From Hygrophila difformis (Eukaryota; Streptophyta; Magnoliopsida; Lamiales; Acanthaceae), in NCBI GenBank assembly GCA_030278955.1, contig JAOANR010000010.1, positions 26,662,174 through 26,726,173 of the forward strand: a stretch of 64,000 nt of DNA, given 5' to 3'. The translations under genes and the position numbers were made by a program. Position 1 is the first letter of the stretch. Each line of letters opens with the position of its first letter. Below are positions 36,061 through 54,059 of the stretch, piece by piece. The notes under the pieces were generated by a model. It was not told the origin of the DNA and made no database searches. It saw only the letters and a program-made list of their open reading frames with translations.

Positions 36061-37211
36061 ACAGTAAACACTTGTCGGTGGTCCACACTACACTAAACTT
36101 AAAAAATTATTTAAACCTAATTCCCTTAAACTAAAATGCCGCATGTCGCCCTAATTCCCTTAAATTTCAGTGTGTGCATCCATAAATTCCCAATTTAAAC
36201 CTATCCACAAGCGTATGTAACCCTAATCGAGATATACCGAACAATAGGCGAAAAGAGACTTACAGTAAGGTGGAGGAGGCCAACCCTACTTCCCGTCCTC
36301 CCTGCAGATTCCCATTGTTGCGCTCTACGGGCAACGAAGATGCTCTTCTTACTCAAATATGTATCTAGGGGTTCGATTTTGTCTGAAATTGAGGTGCAGA
36401 TGTCGAATTTTGTGTGTGCGTAGGATTATTCTCCAACGGAGCTTCGTGCAAGTTTGTTGGAATCAAGGGTATTTCGCGAGCTGGGGTGATTTGGGGGAAA
36501 ATCGGTTTCGTAGCTGTGGGTTTCAATTGGCCGGTTTCCTTGTCCGGTTTATTTTTGTGGTAAGGGTGGATAACTCGTGTTTTACAAAACACATTTTACG
36601 CTCCAGCAAGCTTTATCAGTTAAATCGTGCGTTTGAGATGCACGCGGTCCGTCGTTGTAGATCGTCAATTTGGCCTATAAAACCAGTCTGAAATCCTTAT
36701 ATCGGCCTAATTTCGTAATTCAATCTTTAGTGGCCCAAAAATTAATTAGCTATTGATGGCCTTAAAAAATCTTTATCTCAAATTAAAATGTAGATGAAGA
36801 TGTTTGATGGAAGATGTTATTGATTGATGATAATTGTGGAATATACAAGAGTGAAGTGTTTAAATACAAGTCATAAAGCATGTTGACGCTTGGAGCAAAT
36901 ACTTAATTAGCAACATTATGGAAAAGCCTAGCTAGAATTCCCAAAGACTAACTAAATAAAACGAACATGATACTTGTTCAGCCAATTCCTTCTGCAGCGG
37001 TTCTTCATCATAGTAACAGTTGGCACAAATTTTTTGCTAATACTATGTCATATAAATTGATTGATTGTTATAGTATGTGGCAAAACACCATTTACTAGGT
37101 GGTGGATAGCAGAGCAGCGCAACGCAAACAGAGAAGAGAAAAATAATAGGAATACTTTTAAAAAAGCATGCGTTCATTATTTAATAGTATAATGGGTGAT
37201 ACATAGATAGA
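36061..37211. other. Spacer between MULE remnant and receptor-kinase gene
   Basis: The right part (about 36850-37211) is downstream of the receptor-kinase stop codon and probably includes its 3' UTR. The left part may be the MULE leader: a minus-strand ATG with a short open frame lies near 36317. No other gene seen. Confidence 0.4.
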
Positions 37212-41885
<4,674 letters not shown>

Positions 41886-43085
41886 GGCTGATGGAAGCCT
41901 CAAGGTTGCCAGCCCTTCAATTGTTTTTTTTTTTCTCCGGTGCACAGCTTAGTACAACAGTAAGCTAGCTACTTTCGTTATTCATTGGCAAATGCCGAAA
42001 CCTGTCATTGTTGTTCCCCTGTGGAATCAACACTTGATGATCATTCGCTGATATTAATATAGCAGATAGAAGAGCCTGCAGGGTGAGGGTGCAGCAGGTG
42101 GTTAAGTTAGCTAGTAATGGATCATTGCTTGGAACTGAATTCAACTGAAAGGGAAAAGGAATTTTGTATTTTGTGTTGGTGGGTGGGTGGGTGCTACAGA
42201 AATCAGAATGAATGAGAGATTTGAGTGAGATTCTATACGTGAGCATGAAAGAAGCTTTCTTCATTCAGATTTTAAAGTAAAACTAATTAAGGTCGTACTA
42301 GTATTTCTTATTACTGCCAGTGCTTTATTCAAATCATTAAACTTGTCTTAGAAGACAGACAACATATGCATGCATGTATGCTCCCATTATTAAAAGTAGT
42401 ATTCATCATTACTTCATTACCACTCCACAATCATCAGCAATATTACAATATTTGCATTGTTACGCCTCCTTCTTCTTTTTGAGTCGGAAATAGGCAAAGG
42501 CAATACACAATCACACACTATGTACCATCACTATGTGAATAAGTCAGAGAAACAAAAAGCAGCCACCACCACCAAGTTGATGAAGTTCCAGCATGCCACC
42601 GCCACTAAGTTGGATGCCCTCCCAACGAAGCAGCCTGAGATTCCTACAACCCATTGTCCCGTGCCAGAACTAACGTAACCCCCCGCAAATCCCGCAGGTC
42701 CCAATGGACCTCCCATCAACATGAATGGTTGAAGATAAACTAACTCCACCCAAGTATTCCAGCCAGGAGACAAACCTAGCTAGTAACAATCTGTCTGAGG
42801 GGACCGTGAATAAACCCGATTAAGGGAAGCTGCAAGCAGGAGGCGTCGTGCAGAGTGAACAACAGCCAGCGGGGAGAGACATATATGCATCATCACCTTT
42901 TAATACATGCATTCCGCACACCTCCCTTTCCAGATAATCGGCCTGTCGACACATTTTAGACAGGAAGACATCCAGCTGCGAGCTGGGAATACCCCTCAGG
43001 AACAGGCAATAAAATACCACCAATGTGTTTCCATGCCTCAATGAACAGCCCGAGGACAAAAGAAAAATATATATATATATATATA
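41886..43085. other. Upstream region of the receptor-kinase gene
   Basis: Contains the promoter and 5' UTR of the minus-strand receptor kinase, with a GGTGGGTGGGTGGGT run near 42177-42192 and no TATA box placed with confidence. Small open frames at 42457-42773 and 42820-43167 have no recognisable product. Confidence 0.4.
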
Positions 43086-43125
43086 CTAGAACTCGCGGTG
43101 CGCGCGCGACGCCGCGCGGGACGAT
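43086..43125 (-). mobile_element. Helitron-like 3' terminus
   Basis: On the minus strand a GC-rich imperfect hairpin (CGCGG..CCGCG core) is followed by CTAG and then T, the terminal layout of plant Helitrons. The element would extend rightward. Candidate 5' ends, TC after an A on the minus strand, are at about 53689 and 53789, but neither is certain. Confidence 0.5.
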
Positions 43126-44182
43126 AGTCGACTTGAAAGTTGGATTTTGCTGTAATTTGGTAAACATGTTATTTGGTTATTTGTTTATATTTTAGAAGAC
43201 ATACTTTGAAAATTTATAAGGTGTATCGAAACAATTGAAAGGAGGCAGTGGGTAGCTTGATCAGGTGTAGGAGACATATTTCTGAAGAATACATACTATG
43301 ATTAAATAAAGAGACCAATGAACTAATATTATACTAACCCAAGATAAAGAGACATATTTCTAAAGAAGGCTTACTATTATATTTCTAAGATGGATTTGCA
43401 ATACAGATTTCAGACCAGAATGAGAAAGAGGCTCAGTAGATTGACATGTAGGAGGAGTCATTGTAAAGCTGATGAGACATGTTTGCATGAGACATGTTTG
43501 CAGAATTGAGAAAGAAGAGGATGTAATTTGTCTTGAATGAATAATCCAAGATAAATCCAACATGACACCCTAAAGTATGCAAAAAAAGGAAGCTCTCACT
43601 AGAGACCTCCATTGTTGACTGATTAACAATAACTGCGAGTAGTTGATCTCTTTGTTGATGAGAGCTTACTGCGAAGTCATGAATAACATAAATTATAGAG
43701 TACCATTAAGAGAATGTAATGTAAGACTACAAAATATTACTATAACCAAGCCAATAAATTATAAATAGACTGAAATCTATAGACTGGAATTTGCAGAAAT
43801 ATTCACGGTTTCAATTTCAACAGTTGCAAAAGGACGGAACAGTAGTGCAGTGACATATACGATGTAACTATAGAAGACATATTTTAGTGCAGGGCTGCAG
43901 TTACAGTAGTGCAGTTACAGTAGTGCGGGCCTTGAGACGACATATATGATAGAGCTACAAAGCAAAATGGCAGAGAAAAGGCTTGCAAAATGGCAGACAA
44001 AATGGGAAAATGACACGTTCAAACCACATATTCGTAGATGGTTTTTTGTGTCATTGCCCCAGGTGATTAGGAGGATATCTAATCTTGTTTGGGTAAAGAA
44101 ATTTAGAAATGAGATCACGGAGGCATCCAAAGTAAAAAACACCTGAATGAACTCCCGAGGGTTAAGCTTGCCCAACTTCCAC

Positions 44183-44258
44183 GACATCTAGTGTCTCCAG
44201 CATGCTACACCGCATTCTGGCAGCAACAAGAGCTTCCTCATTAATATTGCACGAGAGC
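44183..44258 (-). pseudogene. FBL15-like C-terminal exon fragment
   Basis: The minus strand reads LSCNINEEALVAARMRCSMLETLDV, resembling a late leucine-rich repeat of the F-box/LRR protein FBL15 (SLOMO). It lies downstream, in the same orientation, of the clearer FBL15-like exon at 44780-44978. A 27-bp direct repeat (GAGCTTCCTCATTAATATTG twice) borders it near 44228-44275. Confidence 0.6.
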
Positions 44259-44779
44259 TTCCTCATTAATATTGCACGACTGGTAATTCCATTAATGCAT
44301 AAAACAAAAGGCATCAATAGAGGGGGATTAGAAAATGGCATGTCGCACAAGTGGGAATCAATATAATTGCATAAAATGGCCTTAGTGCACATCATCCTAA
44401 AGAGAAACTTCCAGGAGGAAAAAAAAAATCAATTTTCTTTACACAAGTACACCCCCATGACAATCCCTCACCAACTCAGTTTACAGTTTTATATTTCAAG
44501 TTTGAAACAATAAAAAAGTTGTCGAAATTTTATACTTTTACCTTTTATTCAAAAATAATGGAATATCACCCAAAAAAGAAAAAGACTATTTCATAAGAAT
44601 TTGCAGAATCAACATCAGTTTTGGTGATAGCTTAAATTAATCTAGGAAACATCCAAGTGACAGAAGAAAGTATGTCTAAGCACAAATAGAAGTCCAGGAG
44701 ACAAATAGAAGTACCTACAAACGGCACTTACTCATCCAATGGAAAAGAAGGCCACAGGAGACAAATACAACAAAATTAC

Positions 44780-44978
44780 CTTCAAGTACAAACAGGAGTC
44801 AAAAACAGGTTGCAGATTGACCAAAAATGTGTAGGATAAATCAAGGTAGGTCAAGTTGGGAAGGCAACGCAGAGAAGAAAGTCCATCGGGACCAATTGAT
44901 GGGCATGACATTAAAACCATTGATTCAATAAGTGGGCATGAAGAGGTAACAGCAGAGAGGCAATCATCCTTCAGTTGA
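44780..44978 (-). pseudogene. FBL15-like LRR exon fragment (SLOMO homologue piece)
   Basis: A 199-bp segment with an intact acceptor (TTTTGCAG|T) and donor (TTGAAG|GTAATT). It reads QLKDDCLSAVTSSCPLIES, then SCPSIGPDGLSSL and NLTYLDLSYTFL, a conserved LRR exon of plant FBL15, an SCF ubiquitin-ligase substrate receptor. The rest of the gene (F-box and earlier repeats) is not nearby, so this is an isolated fragment and not a functional gene. Confidence 0.75.
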
Positions 44979-45222
44979 CTGCAAAAGACATTCATGGACA
45001 AATTAAACCCACACAATAATGAATAAACAATGTACCACACCAATAGAAATTAAATGAAATCACTTGCAGAAAGAAACATCCAAAGAAGTCAAAAGTGGGC
45101 AATATATGAATGCTTCAGATAATACGCCACAACTTCCAGTGATCACCATCAGGATCATGATACATACCAAGCCTAAACAGCAAGCGCGAAAAACTAAATT
45201 TCAAAAAAACATTGAGCACTAC

Positions 45223-45323
45223 CTCCGAAGCAAACCCTTGGTGAGCCTTGCTTTGGCATTTTGACGATGTCCAGCTTCAAGCTTCAGTGATTCAGCAGCA
45301 GAGGCTACCTGTTGCTCCAAAAC
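45223..45323 (-). pseudogene. Orphan exon C, unidentified gene
   Basis: Reads [20 protein letters not shown] and ends GLLRR at a donor CGGAG|GTAGTG; the acceptor is TTTAAAG|G. It is phase-compatible with the exon at 46311-46370. Probably a helical protein; product not recognised. Confidence 0.45.
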
Positions 45324-46310
45324 CTTTAAATGTGTAATAAGTGGTTTAACCAATCCAGATGCAAGTTTTTATGAGCAACCGCCACAAGAAACCAAGAACG
45401 ACATCTTAGGCAAAGCAAGGAACTCTTGGTAAATATAATTTGACGAAGAAACTTAATGAATAAAAATATTAATCAGGGAAGTCACAATGTGTGGTTTGGT
45501 GAAAGCTAAAAATACAGCATAATCACACTGAACTTAGTCTTCTTTATGCTAGCAAATGGAAATATTTGTCTAAACTTTCATACACTAATTTTATCTCTTG
45601 AATTGAATATCAAAATAAAACGATTCTCTTAAGTAGGTAAGCACATTTAGATTAAAAATACTAAAAGCTCAAACAAAAGAACAAATAAATACTACAAAAT
45701 CTCAATTCTTTAAACTGAACTCCATATCAACCGTATATAACCCACAATCTTAGTAAAGCAAATAATTTTATATCTTGGATTCAAAGGCAAACACGCACGG
45801 AAACATCAACAATATACAACAAAAATCTGAAATGCTTGGAGATGTTTAAAGAAGCTATGAAAGAACCCAAAAAAAAATGGAGGCTCTACTTTTCACTTTA
45901 CTCCACAATTTATTCACTAAGAAACCCATGAAAAATAGAAAATACAATTCTATTATAACCTTCGCTCTGAATATATAGGCACAAAATCAACGAACACCGC
46001 CTAAGCAAAGAAGGCCAGGCCGCCAGCATGCAATATTTCCTATGGGCAATGAAATCAGTCCGGCATTGCTTTCCAAAATTTGACAGTTTAATCAACATCA
46101 CTATACCAAGAGTTCAAGTATCAAATGAGCAAAACATAAAATACGGTAAATCTATACCGTCTTGAAATCCTAAATGATTAACATTCAACCACTGAAATCT
46201 TTCCCAGTTAAAGCTTGCCCCTTGTCACTTCAGCATGATAGGTTCCTCCACCCTTCATTTACCAACCAATAAGCCAAAAATTTGAAATTGAGAAGGTAAA
46301 CAACAACTAC

Positions 46311-46370
46311 CTTAAATGCAAGAGCAGGATCGGAAGCAAAGACAAGTGAGGCTAATCGCCAAAATACTTG
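46311..46370 (-). pseudogene. Orphan exon B, unidentified gene
   Basis: Sixty bases reading QVFWRLASLVFASDPALAFK, followed by the donor AAG|GTAGTT. It joins in phase to 45323-45223. The junction to the candidate first exon at 46618-46533 does not keep phase, so the model is broken or incomplete. Confidence 0.4.
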
Positions 46371-46532
46371 CTTTAGAGAAGGACCCACGCAAAGAAGACA
46401 TTAGACTCTACATGTGAAATAAGCAATACACAATTCCAACCATTAATTCTAGCTCCATTTTCATGCAGCAGTGAATTGTCAGGAAAACCAAAGAAGTCAA
46501 AATATGAAAAATTGTTGTAAACAGACATCCAC

Positions 46533-46618
46533 CTGATGACTTTAGGAATGATAGAGACGCTGGAGTCCAAATCCATTGCTGCTGGCGTCTCTAGGGTTCT
46601 GCGACTTGAGGGTGGCAT
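46533..46618 (-). pseudogene. Candidate first exon of the same unidentified gene
   Basis: An ATG at 46618 opens MPPSSRRTLETPAAMDLDSS and ends at a donor ATCAG|GTGGAT. Upstream is T-rich. It could be the start of the gene that includes exons B and C, but the phase does not match. Confidence 0.35.
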
Positions 46619-49600
46619 TTTGGTGACTTGGTGAGGTGGTTTGATGATTCACTAAGATTTAACGATCGTTCCTTGTAACCCTGAAACAGAAGTTTAGAAG
46701 CATTCCACATAGAACGTAGCATAGTCAACAGAGGGGATGTGAGTTTGCAATGCATAGAAATAGAAAATACACAAACCTGAATCACGAGCATATCAAAAGA
46801 TAGTAAATAGGTAATCCGATCTAATAGGACCTAATAAACGCATAAATATATGGGTTTCTCTGTATCGAATTCGAGGTCATGCACCTTCTCTTAAAGAGCC
46901 AACAATATTCCTTGGTGAACTCAAAAGTGAAGTATGAACTGAACTTCTAGATTCTGTATAATTTTGAAGGTAAGATCAGTTTAGAAACTTGTCAATTTCT
47001 CCCAATAAAATTTACCTAAAAATCAAAAGATTGATGTATAAGGTGTATATAAGCATTAATGATACACTGAAACACTTATAGATCATCACTAAGTCATTCT
47101 ATATTGCCCAAACATCCGTGATTTATTTCTCAGCAAGTTCGAACAATCAAATATTCCCGAATCATGAATAAGAACAAAAAATGATACTGGTAGAATACAC
47201 TTCAGAATTAGTTCAACTTTGAGATAATCACCAACCAAATGACGCATGCCGAGGCAATGTTAAACATGAAAACATTAAAAGCAACAAATACCATACCCTA
47301 TCATTGTACAAATACCATCCTCGATTTCAGTGGAAACAAGGAAGAAGCCTCTGATACACGCATTCGACATGATCACCAGATACTAAATCAGATAATACAA
47401 AAAATGAAGCGTCATTCCTTACTATGCCCAACAAGGAGCAGGAGGATTGGCAGGGAACAACAAAACAAAAAACTCAAGCAAAGACACAGAACAGTGAAGG
47501 GGAAGGAAGCAACTTAGGAACGAAGAAATTATACCTTTGGGAGTGACGGGAAGGTTAAAAACCAGTTTCAATTGATGGAACCTCAGGTTCCAAATCCAAT
47601 CAGAGGCAGCGAACCTAGAGCGCTGGCGTAATGAAACACAGATCCATAATGTCACAAATTAAAAAGAAGAAAACAGGATAAAGACGAGTTTTGAATTAAA
47701 AGAAGAAAGCATTTACTACACAAGAGCATAGCCAGTAGAGTTTGAATTAAAATGCCTCGCCAAAGTGAAACATTTACTACAGATACAACAACATATGAAT
47801 CAAGCATAAAAAAGGGATACACAAAAACCAAAATAACATCGATATATTGATTTGCTATGCTCAGTAATAATCCAGGTTGGAGATATATGTCTTACCAACA
47901 ATCTGGAGCTCCTCCTTCGATTCCAACAAGAACCAGTAACACACCGAATTGATACAGCAGAAAACTTTCCAATATTTCCAATCGAGAATAACCCTACGCC
48001 AAGTCTCTCAAGAATAACACCATAAAAAGATAGCCATACAGATATTACCCGTGTATAAACTGTCAAACACAAGCAGGCAACCTCACAAGTAATAACCTAA
48101 AGTTCAAAGTTAAACTAAACCTCTGTGCTACTATTGTTAGGTGCAGAATACAATGGTATTAAATTGATGAGCAACCATCTGCCAAAGCCAGCACAAAAGA
48201 ACACTACACGGCATTAAATACTGGAAATGGAACACGACTCAGCTAAACTTACTTTAGCCATATTGGTAGTGCATCTATCTAATTATGTATATTCAACATA
48301 TCCCTAGTAAAATAATATACATCTCTAACTCTATTGCACTTGAACTTACAAAACTGGAGATGGAACACGATATGTAGCATAACAAATGCATCCCAGGCCG
48401 TCATGGATTTCAAAATGAAACAGATATTTAGTTGAGGATATACAAGAGTAATAACAATTTGGCATCCACACATAGTAACTTTCATCAGCTAGAGCATCTA
48501 ATTGAAGCTGAGCAGGAAAATACAAGAAACAAACCTCAGCGAGCAGCCTGACCGATGGTGCTGAGAGGCGGACAAGAAGCAGCAAACCGATGCCATTCCT
48601 CACCTGAAGGATAGCCTTGTGCAAAATCAGGACCTACAGGTGCCCTGTAGCAGAAGAACATGGTTAATTATTTATTATTTTATTTTTTCTGTAGATGGAA
48701 ATGCTAAGGTGTAAGGAAAAAAATTTAATTGCATTCCACCTTGCATAAATCTTTCTCAACCAGACACCACATTGCAACGCGAAGTAATAAAAACACATAA
48801 GAAAATCACAACAAAGTCTAAAACAATATGCAGTACTCAAATCACCAAGAATCACAATCCACAGGATAAAACCTAGCACAACAAAACATGAACACAAGTG
48901 CTGAATCAACAATATTGATACCTCATTCTGATACAGAAAGTAGAGGGATACGAAACAGCGTCGGATGCTCAACCGTGATATGCGGAATACGGAAGCGATA
49001 CTCGAAGTCTTGCTGCTACTTTGACAAATAGCAGACAGAAAACCACATGGATTAAATACGAACAATTGAAAAAGGCCAAAGCTACGGTAACATGGAGTAC
49101 CGAAATGGCATCGGAGGGACGATCGCGATTGGAGGAACACTTTTGTGTCAACAAAGCGCCACAATTGGAGGATTACAATAGAGCGACAGTAGACAAATTG
49201 TTTACAAGTTCGAAGGAATACAAAATTCGGCACCATCAGAAACAAACTAACAAGAATTTGCAATTAAATCAATATGAAAAGTAGAAAAGCTGAATAATTT
49301 TAATAGGCATAAGAAGCAACATAAGCATATTAGAGTGGAAGATAACAGCTATCCCATTATGCAGGTGGATGGTAAACCGCATTAAAGGGAATTCCGACCA
49401 TAAACCCTAACAGGGAGTTGGAGCAACATAAGCAACCTCTGGTTAATTGCGAAAGGAAATAGCAACGAATGGAAGTACAAAACACCAGAAAACTAATCGA
49501 AAGGGAAACTCACGAGGGCGTTGGTGCGAGGCCGGGCCAGCGGCGCTAGAGAGAACTGGCGACGGCGGTGGCGCACACGCAGAGGGGCAGTGGCGCGGAC

Positions 49601-50314
49601 CAGAGACAGCATGGATGACGGACAACAACGGGGAAGGAGGAGCGAGGCTCGAGAGAGCAGGAGCGAGGGCGGCAGTGCGAGTGGGGTAGCGGCATCGAAG
49701 GGGGGTGGCGCAGTGGCCCGGGGGCCAGTGCGAGCTGGGTAGCGGCATTATTTAGCTAAAGAATTAAACAGCTTCATGGCATAAAAATGTGAATAAAGTA
49801 CTGACTGAACAGACCCAAACTGAAATGACCATACTATGCGAAGCAACAGATTTCATTGAGAACTATAGTCTATAAATCAATACCTTCAGAAGCAGCATTG
49901 GTTTCTTTTTGTGAATCCACCAAATACTGTGGGGTTAAATGTGTAACTGTTAATGTGAATCGATTAAGGAGCAACTTTGGATTCTTTCATTGAGAACTAT
50001 AAATCAATACCTTCAAGAATTAAACAGTTAGTGTGTAACTGTTTATTAACAGTAGATTGGACACTGGCCATTTCTTTTCAAAAATTTATTTGCAAGGATT
50101 AAAATGTGTCGTGCGTAATTAACAGTAGTTAATAAAGTTGTGTTTAAACTATTTAAATGAAACAAAGTAAAAAATCACTCTTTCAAATTTCTAATTTCTT
50201 ATTAGCGGCTGTGCATGCTTGCTTTTGAATTTTCTATAGAAAAAACATTAATTTCAACCCCCCAAAAAAAGGAAAAAGCATGCTTCTTGACTCTAACACT
50301 GTATTCGATCTTAC

Positions 50315-50406
50315 CTTCAGCCGCAATTGCCCAAAGATAACATGTAGTTCCCTCACAAGATCCATTGAATCATGAACATGGATAATGTCAAGATCTTCTA
50401 ATGCTC
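50315..50406 (-). pseudogene. Orphan exon, unidentified gene
   Basis: A segment with an acceptor (AAACAG|G) and donor (CTGAAG|GTAAGA) reading ALEDLDIIHVHDSMDLVREL, then HVIFGQLRLK. It has no recognised family and no matching neighbour exon. Part of the orphan-exon group right of the Helitron-like end at 43086. Confidence 0.35.
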
Positions 50407-51775
50407 CTGTTTAAAAAAAAAAAAAAAAATTAAAGATTAGATAATCTGGTCAGATAGGAAAATAGAGTATAATAGTGTGGAGCATCAAAAGTCTACAACA
50501 CCTTTATAGACATAACACATTCAAACGCAATATAGTTTGATTTTATAATCTACCAGTTTTGGAAAAAATGGCCTCGATTGCAGATCCTTATAATGCTCCT
50601 GTAATACCATTAATATAGCAAGTAAACATCTAAAACGTTCTTATATCCACTAAAGGACACAAATGAATACTTTATTGATATACTTAACAAAATTTACCAG
50701 AACGCAAAGAACAAATAATCTATAGTCGGATTGAATTATTTACCTATGCCAGTTAATTGGAGCATTGAAAAAGCTTAATAATTATAAAACGACACAATCG
50801 TTCTCAAATTCTATAATTATAAAAAATAATAATAATAAAAACATTTAGAATTCGAAAAAGGGAAATCTCACATGGCATACGAGACAATCACAACAGGGCA
50901 GCAACAACATGAAACATCTAAAGATTTGTAACTCAATTTACTCATAGAAACACTATCATATCTAGTGCTCAAACCCGCACCCACAAAATTAATAGAATAG
51001 CAATAATAATATAAACATGTACTTTAGTTTAGCTTATAGGGATAACTGAGCTCAGTAGGGCACTCCTTTGCAAAGTGAAGCTAAAATTAGTAAAAACAAT
51101 AGTAAATAAAAGGCCATAACCTATTCAACAAACTAATATGATCATAATTTAAATGTAAAGAAACAAAAGATCTCTTTGAAAAATCAAAGGAATACACATT
51201 CTTACTCATGAAAAATATAGAACTGAAACCAAAATTGTTAGCTGATTTGGCAAAATTAGTGATGCAAAATAAAGAGTCGTAGCCTAGATAATACACACTT
51301 GTTATTCATAAATTCGAAGGTGATGGTTATATCAGACAAATTGACAATTCTCTTATGGTGCTTGAGCTTCACTGTTCCAAGTATGGATTTAAACTTTAAT
51401 ATAAGACAAATTGACAAAAACCATATAGAAGACAAATGAATTAATTCACAAAACAGGTTTAATTCATCACAAAAGGAACCAAAGTTTAAAATTGGAAATT
51501 TAGTGTTACAGCATACCTTTCTTTATGATCTTTTGATCCTAAGGATTCACGCCCTTCTGAGCATTCCGAGCTTTGTTCACCTGCCACTAAACACAATAAA
51601 AAAGGGCTCATTGTTTTTATCGAATTAAAAAAAAAAAAAAAAAAAAAAAACAGAATGGAAAATAGACCCAGATCATAAGTATAAACCAAAGAAATATAAC
51701 TCAGTTGCCTCCTTTGGTTGCAACTCCCAACAAAAACTTCTCATGAGCATCTAAGAAATTTGCAGGCCTCACATG

Positions 51776-51799
51776 CCCCCCCCCCCCCCCCCCCCCCCC
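51776..51799 (+). repeat. Poly-C tract (24 C)
   Basis: An uninterrupted run of 24 C (poly-G on the minus strand). Length uncertain because of homopolymer error. Confidence 0.95.
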
Positions 51800-51899
51800 T
51801 GTAATCTTCACAACAAATTATAAATGAACACAACAGACAGAACTAACAGAAGCAAGCAACCAAATCTTGAAAGGGTAGTAAATGGACAATGTTAAAGAA

Positions 51900-52060
51900 C
51901 TACGCCATAGAGTTTCCATGCCATGATGCCAATTGTCTTTGCTTCGTGACCTCCCCCTTAACTTTCTTCTCTTTCTTCTCCACTTCTTCAGCAAGCTTCT
52001 CAGCCAACAGTTTCTTATGTGCAGACAGCACAAGGCCTTTGTAACACATCCAAAACTCCA
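51900..52060 (-). pseudogene. Orphan Lys/Glu-rich exon, unidentified gene
   Basis: One minus-strand frame reads LSAHKKLLAEKLAEEVEKK, then EKKVKGEV, an obvious charged helix with coding character. It is surrounded by non-coding sequence. No family is assigned. Confidence 0.35.
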
Positions 52061-53394
52061 TAAAGTAAGAGTACAAAGTTTAAAGTAGCACGAAAAACAT
52101 CTACAGAGCAATAGCTCACAATAAAGATTCAGCCACTTGTGAACCTAGAGTACTGTTATATTCAATGTTTTTTCAATTAATTTTTAACCATAACTGCATT
52201 CTGCAATGAAATCCAATGGATCCAGAGAGACCATGTCTTTATCCATAGGATCCCAAGAGATGTTCTGTATCTAGCATTGACAATAAAAATTAAAAAGAAA
52301 CAACAAGAAGCACAAAACTACAGAAAATTAGAACAAAAACAAATAATTTTTTTAAAACTACAGAATTTCTGGTTGATATATATTGTTCTTCCATAGTTAA
52401 AATCAATTCTATGTTGCCTCACTTCATCTACCCCAAGCTCGCATAGTGGCTCATTAATTACATAGCAAAAAATAATGTAGTCTAAGAAATGATGAAAGTG
52501 CCACAATGCTTATCCATGCCGAATGAGGGCTAAAGCACAATCAAAGTGCCACGATATGTGAGTTTAATAGGAAACAAACTGACGATCAAGGAAATAATAT
52601 TGGTATGAGTAGCTTATTAACAGACGCAACTACACTGAGACGAACACACAACGAAATATACAATCACCAATGAAACACAGACACAACACACGATCGGGGT
52701 GAAACCGCAAGGGGGCGAATTAACAGACGCAACACAACACAACAGACGCGAATCAGGGGAAACACATTAGGGTTCTACGAATCAGGGGAATTAACAGACG
52801 CGAGTCAACAGAGGCAATTGAAACACATTAACATGCCCGAAAGGAGAATTAACAGAGGAAAATCAGGGGAATTGAAACACATTAGGGTTCTACGAATCAG
52901 GGGCATTGATTCACATTAGGGCAATCGAACCATATTAACAGACGCGAGAGCAACCGAAACACATTAGGGCAATCGAACCATATTACGAAGAAAGAGCAAT
53001 TGAGGCAATCGAAGAAAGGGGAATTGAAAGGAAGCGGCGTTACCTGGTGTTCCAGACAAGAAGGAGGGAGGCGAGTGACAAGGCGAGACGGGCGCTGCGG
53101 AGCCGCTGAATTGAGGCAAAATTGAAGGCGTGGAATGAGGAATCGCGAGAGGAACGGCGATGTCAGGTGCGAGAGGAACGGCGATGTCGCGAGAGGAACG
53201 GAGCCGCCGGGCGCGACACCGTCGGGCGATGTCGGTGGCGATTGCAGAGGAACGGCGGACCTGGGCGAGGATGCGAAGCCAGGAGTTAAATGAGGCAGAT
53301 TCATCCGTATCTTGAAATCGAGCATAGGGCAACTTACAATGAGGAGGAGGAGGGCATTGGGCGTAAATTCGAAGAAAGAAAACAGTACTATTCA

Positions 53395-53586
53395 TTAGAA
53401 AGTATTTATATATATATGATATGATATATGCAAGATATTTTCCTCTGCTGCACCACAAATCACACAGCAAGGTGAGGAGGCCAAATGACGTCTGAATCTG
53501 GTAGCATTGGTTGGAAGAGAGTTATGGACACACAACCACATTAGTGATTCATTGCAGGTACATAAATTTGGCGTAAGAACTTCCAT
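53395..53586 (-). pseudogene. LINE reverse-transcriptase zinc-binding (zf-RVT) fragment
   Basis: Reads LMWLCVHNSLPTNATRFRR, then CCVICGAAEENILHI. This matches the zf-RVT domain found after the RT of plant LINEs (W..LPT...R, then CxxCG..E...H). Isolated piece with no RT beside it. Confidence 0.7.
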
Positions 53587-54059
53587 GCTTGAATGCTGTT
53601 ACAGCCTTACAGGTCATATATAGTGTATACATGTCATAGTCTCAAACTTATATCCGCTTATGGCTTTTAAAAACCCAGTTAGAGATATAGATCAATAAAC
53701 AAACCAAGATTATTCAAAACCAATAACAATTTACATTTAAAACATGAATATCTTTTTAATGAAGATCGTTTCAATTATATACTAATAGATAAAGATAATC
53801 CTCATAACATATAATGATGATTAACTGTGATTTATGATATGTAAAGGTATACCTCCAATATAATTCACCACTTCAAAAAAATAAAAAAATAAAAAAAATT
53901 GAAATTTACAACCAGATGATTGTCAATCTTCTAGTTATAATTGCAAGAATATTGTGCCACTTGATCGGCTCTGTGTGTTTATATTCATGACTCAATTGCC
54001 CGTAATAATTTACATATTTAAAAGGAAACTATTCACTTTTTCCTTTTAAAAATGTCCAC

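Noticed and set aside
42531..42773. Minus-strand 80-codon hydrophobic frame
   Set aside because: No family resemblance or supporting transcript signal; could be chance.
48664..49263. Minus-strand 199-codon frame rich in Phe/Cys/Leu
   Set aside because: No motif, odd composition and an AT-rich complement with many short frames; considered chance.
49443..49748. GC-rich overlapping open frames on both strands
   Set aside because: Pro/Ala/Ser or Arg/Gly-biased translations in all frames reflect base composition; there are no motifs or splice context.
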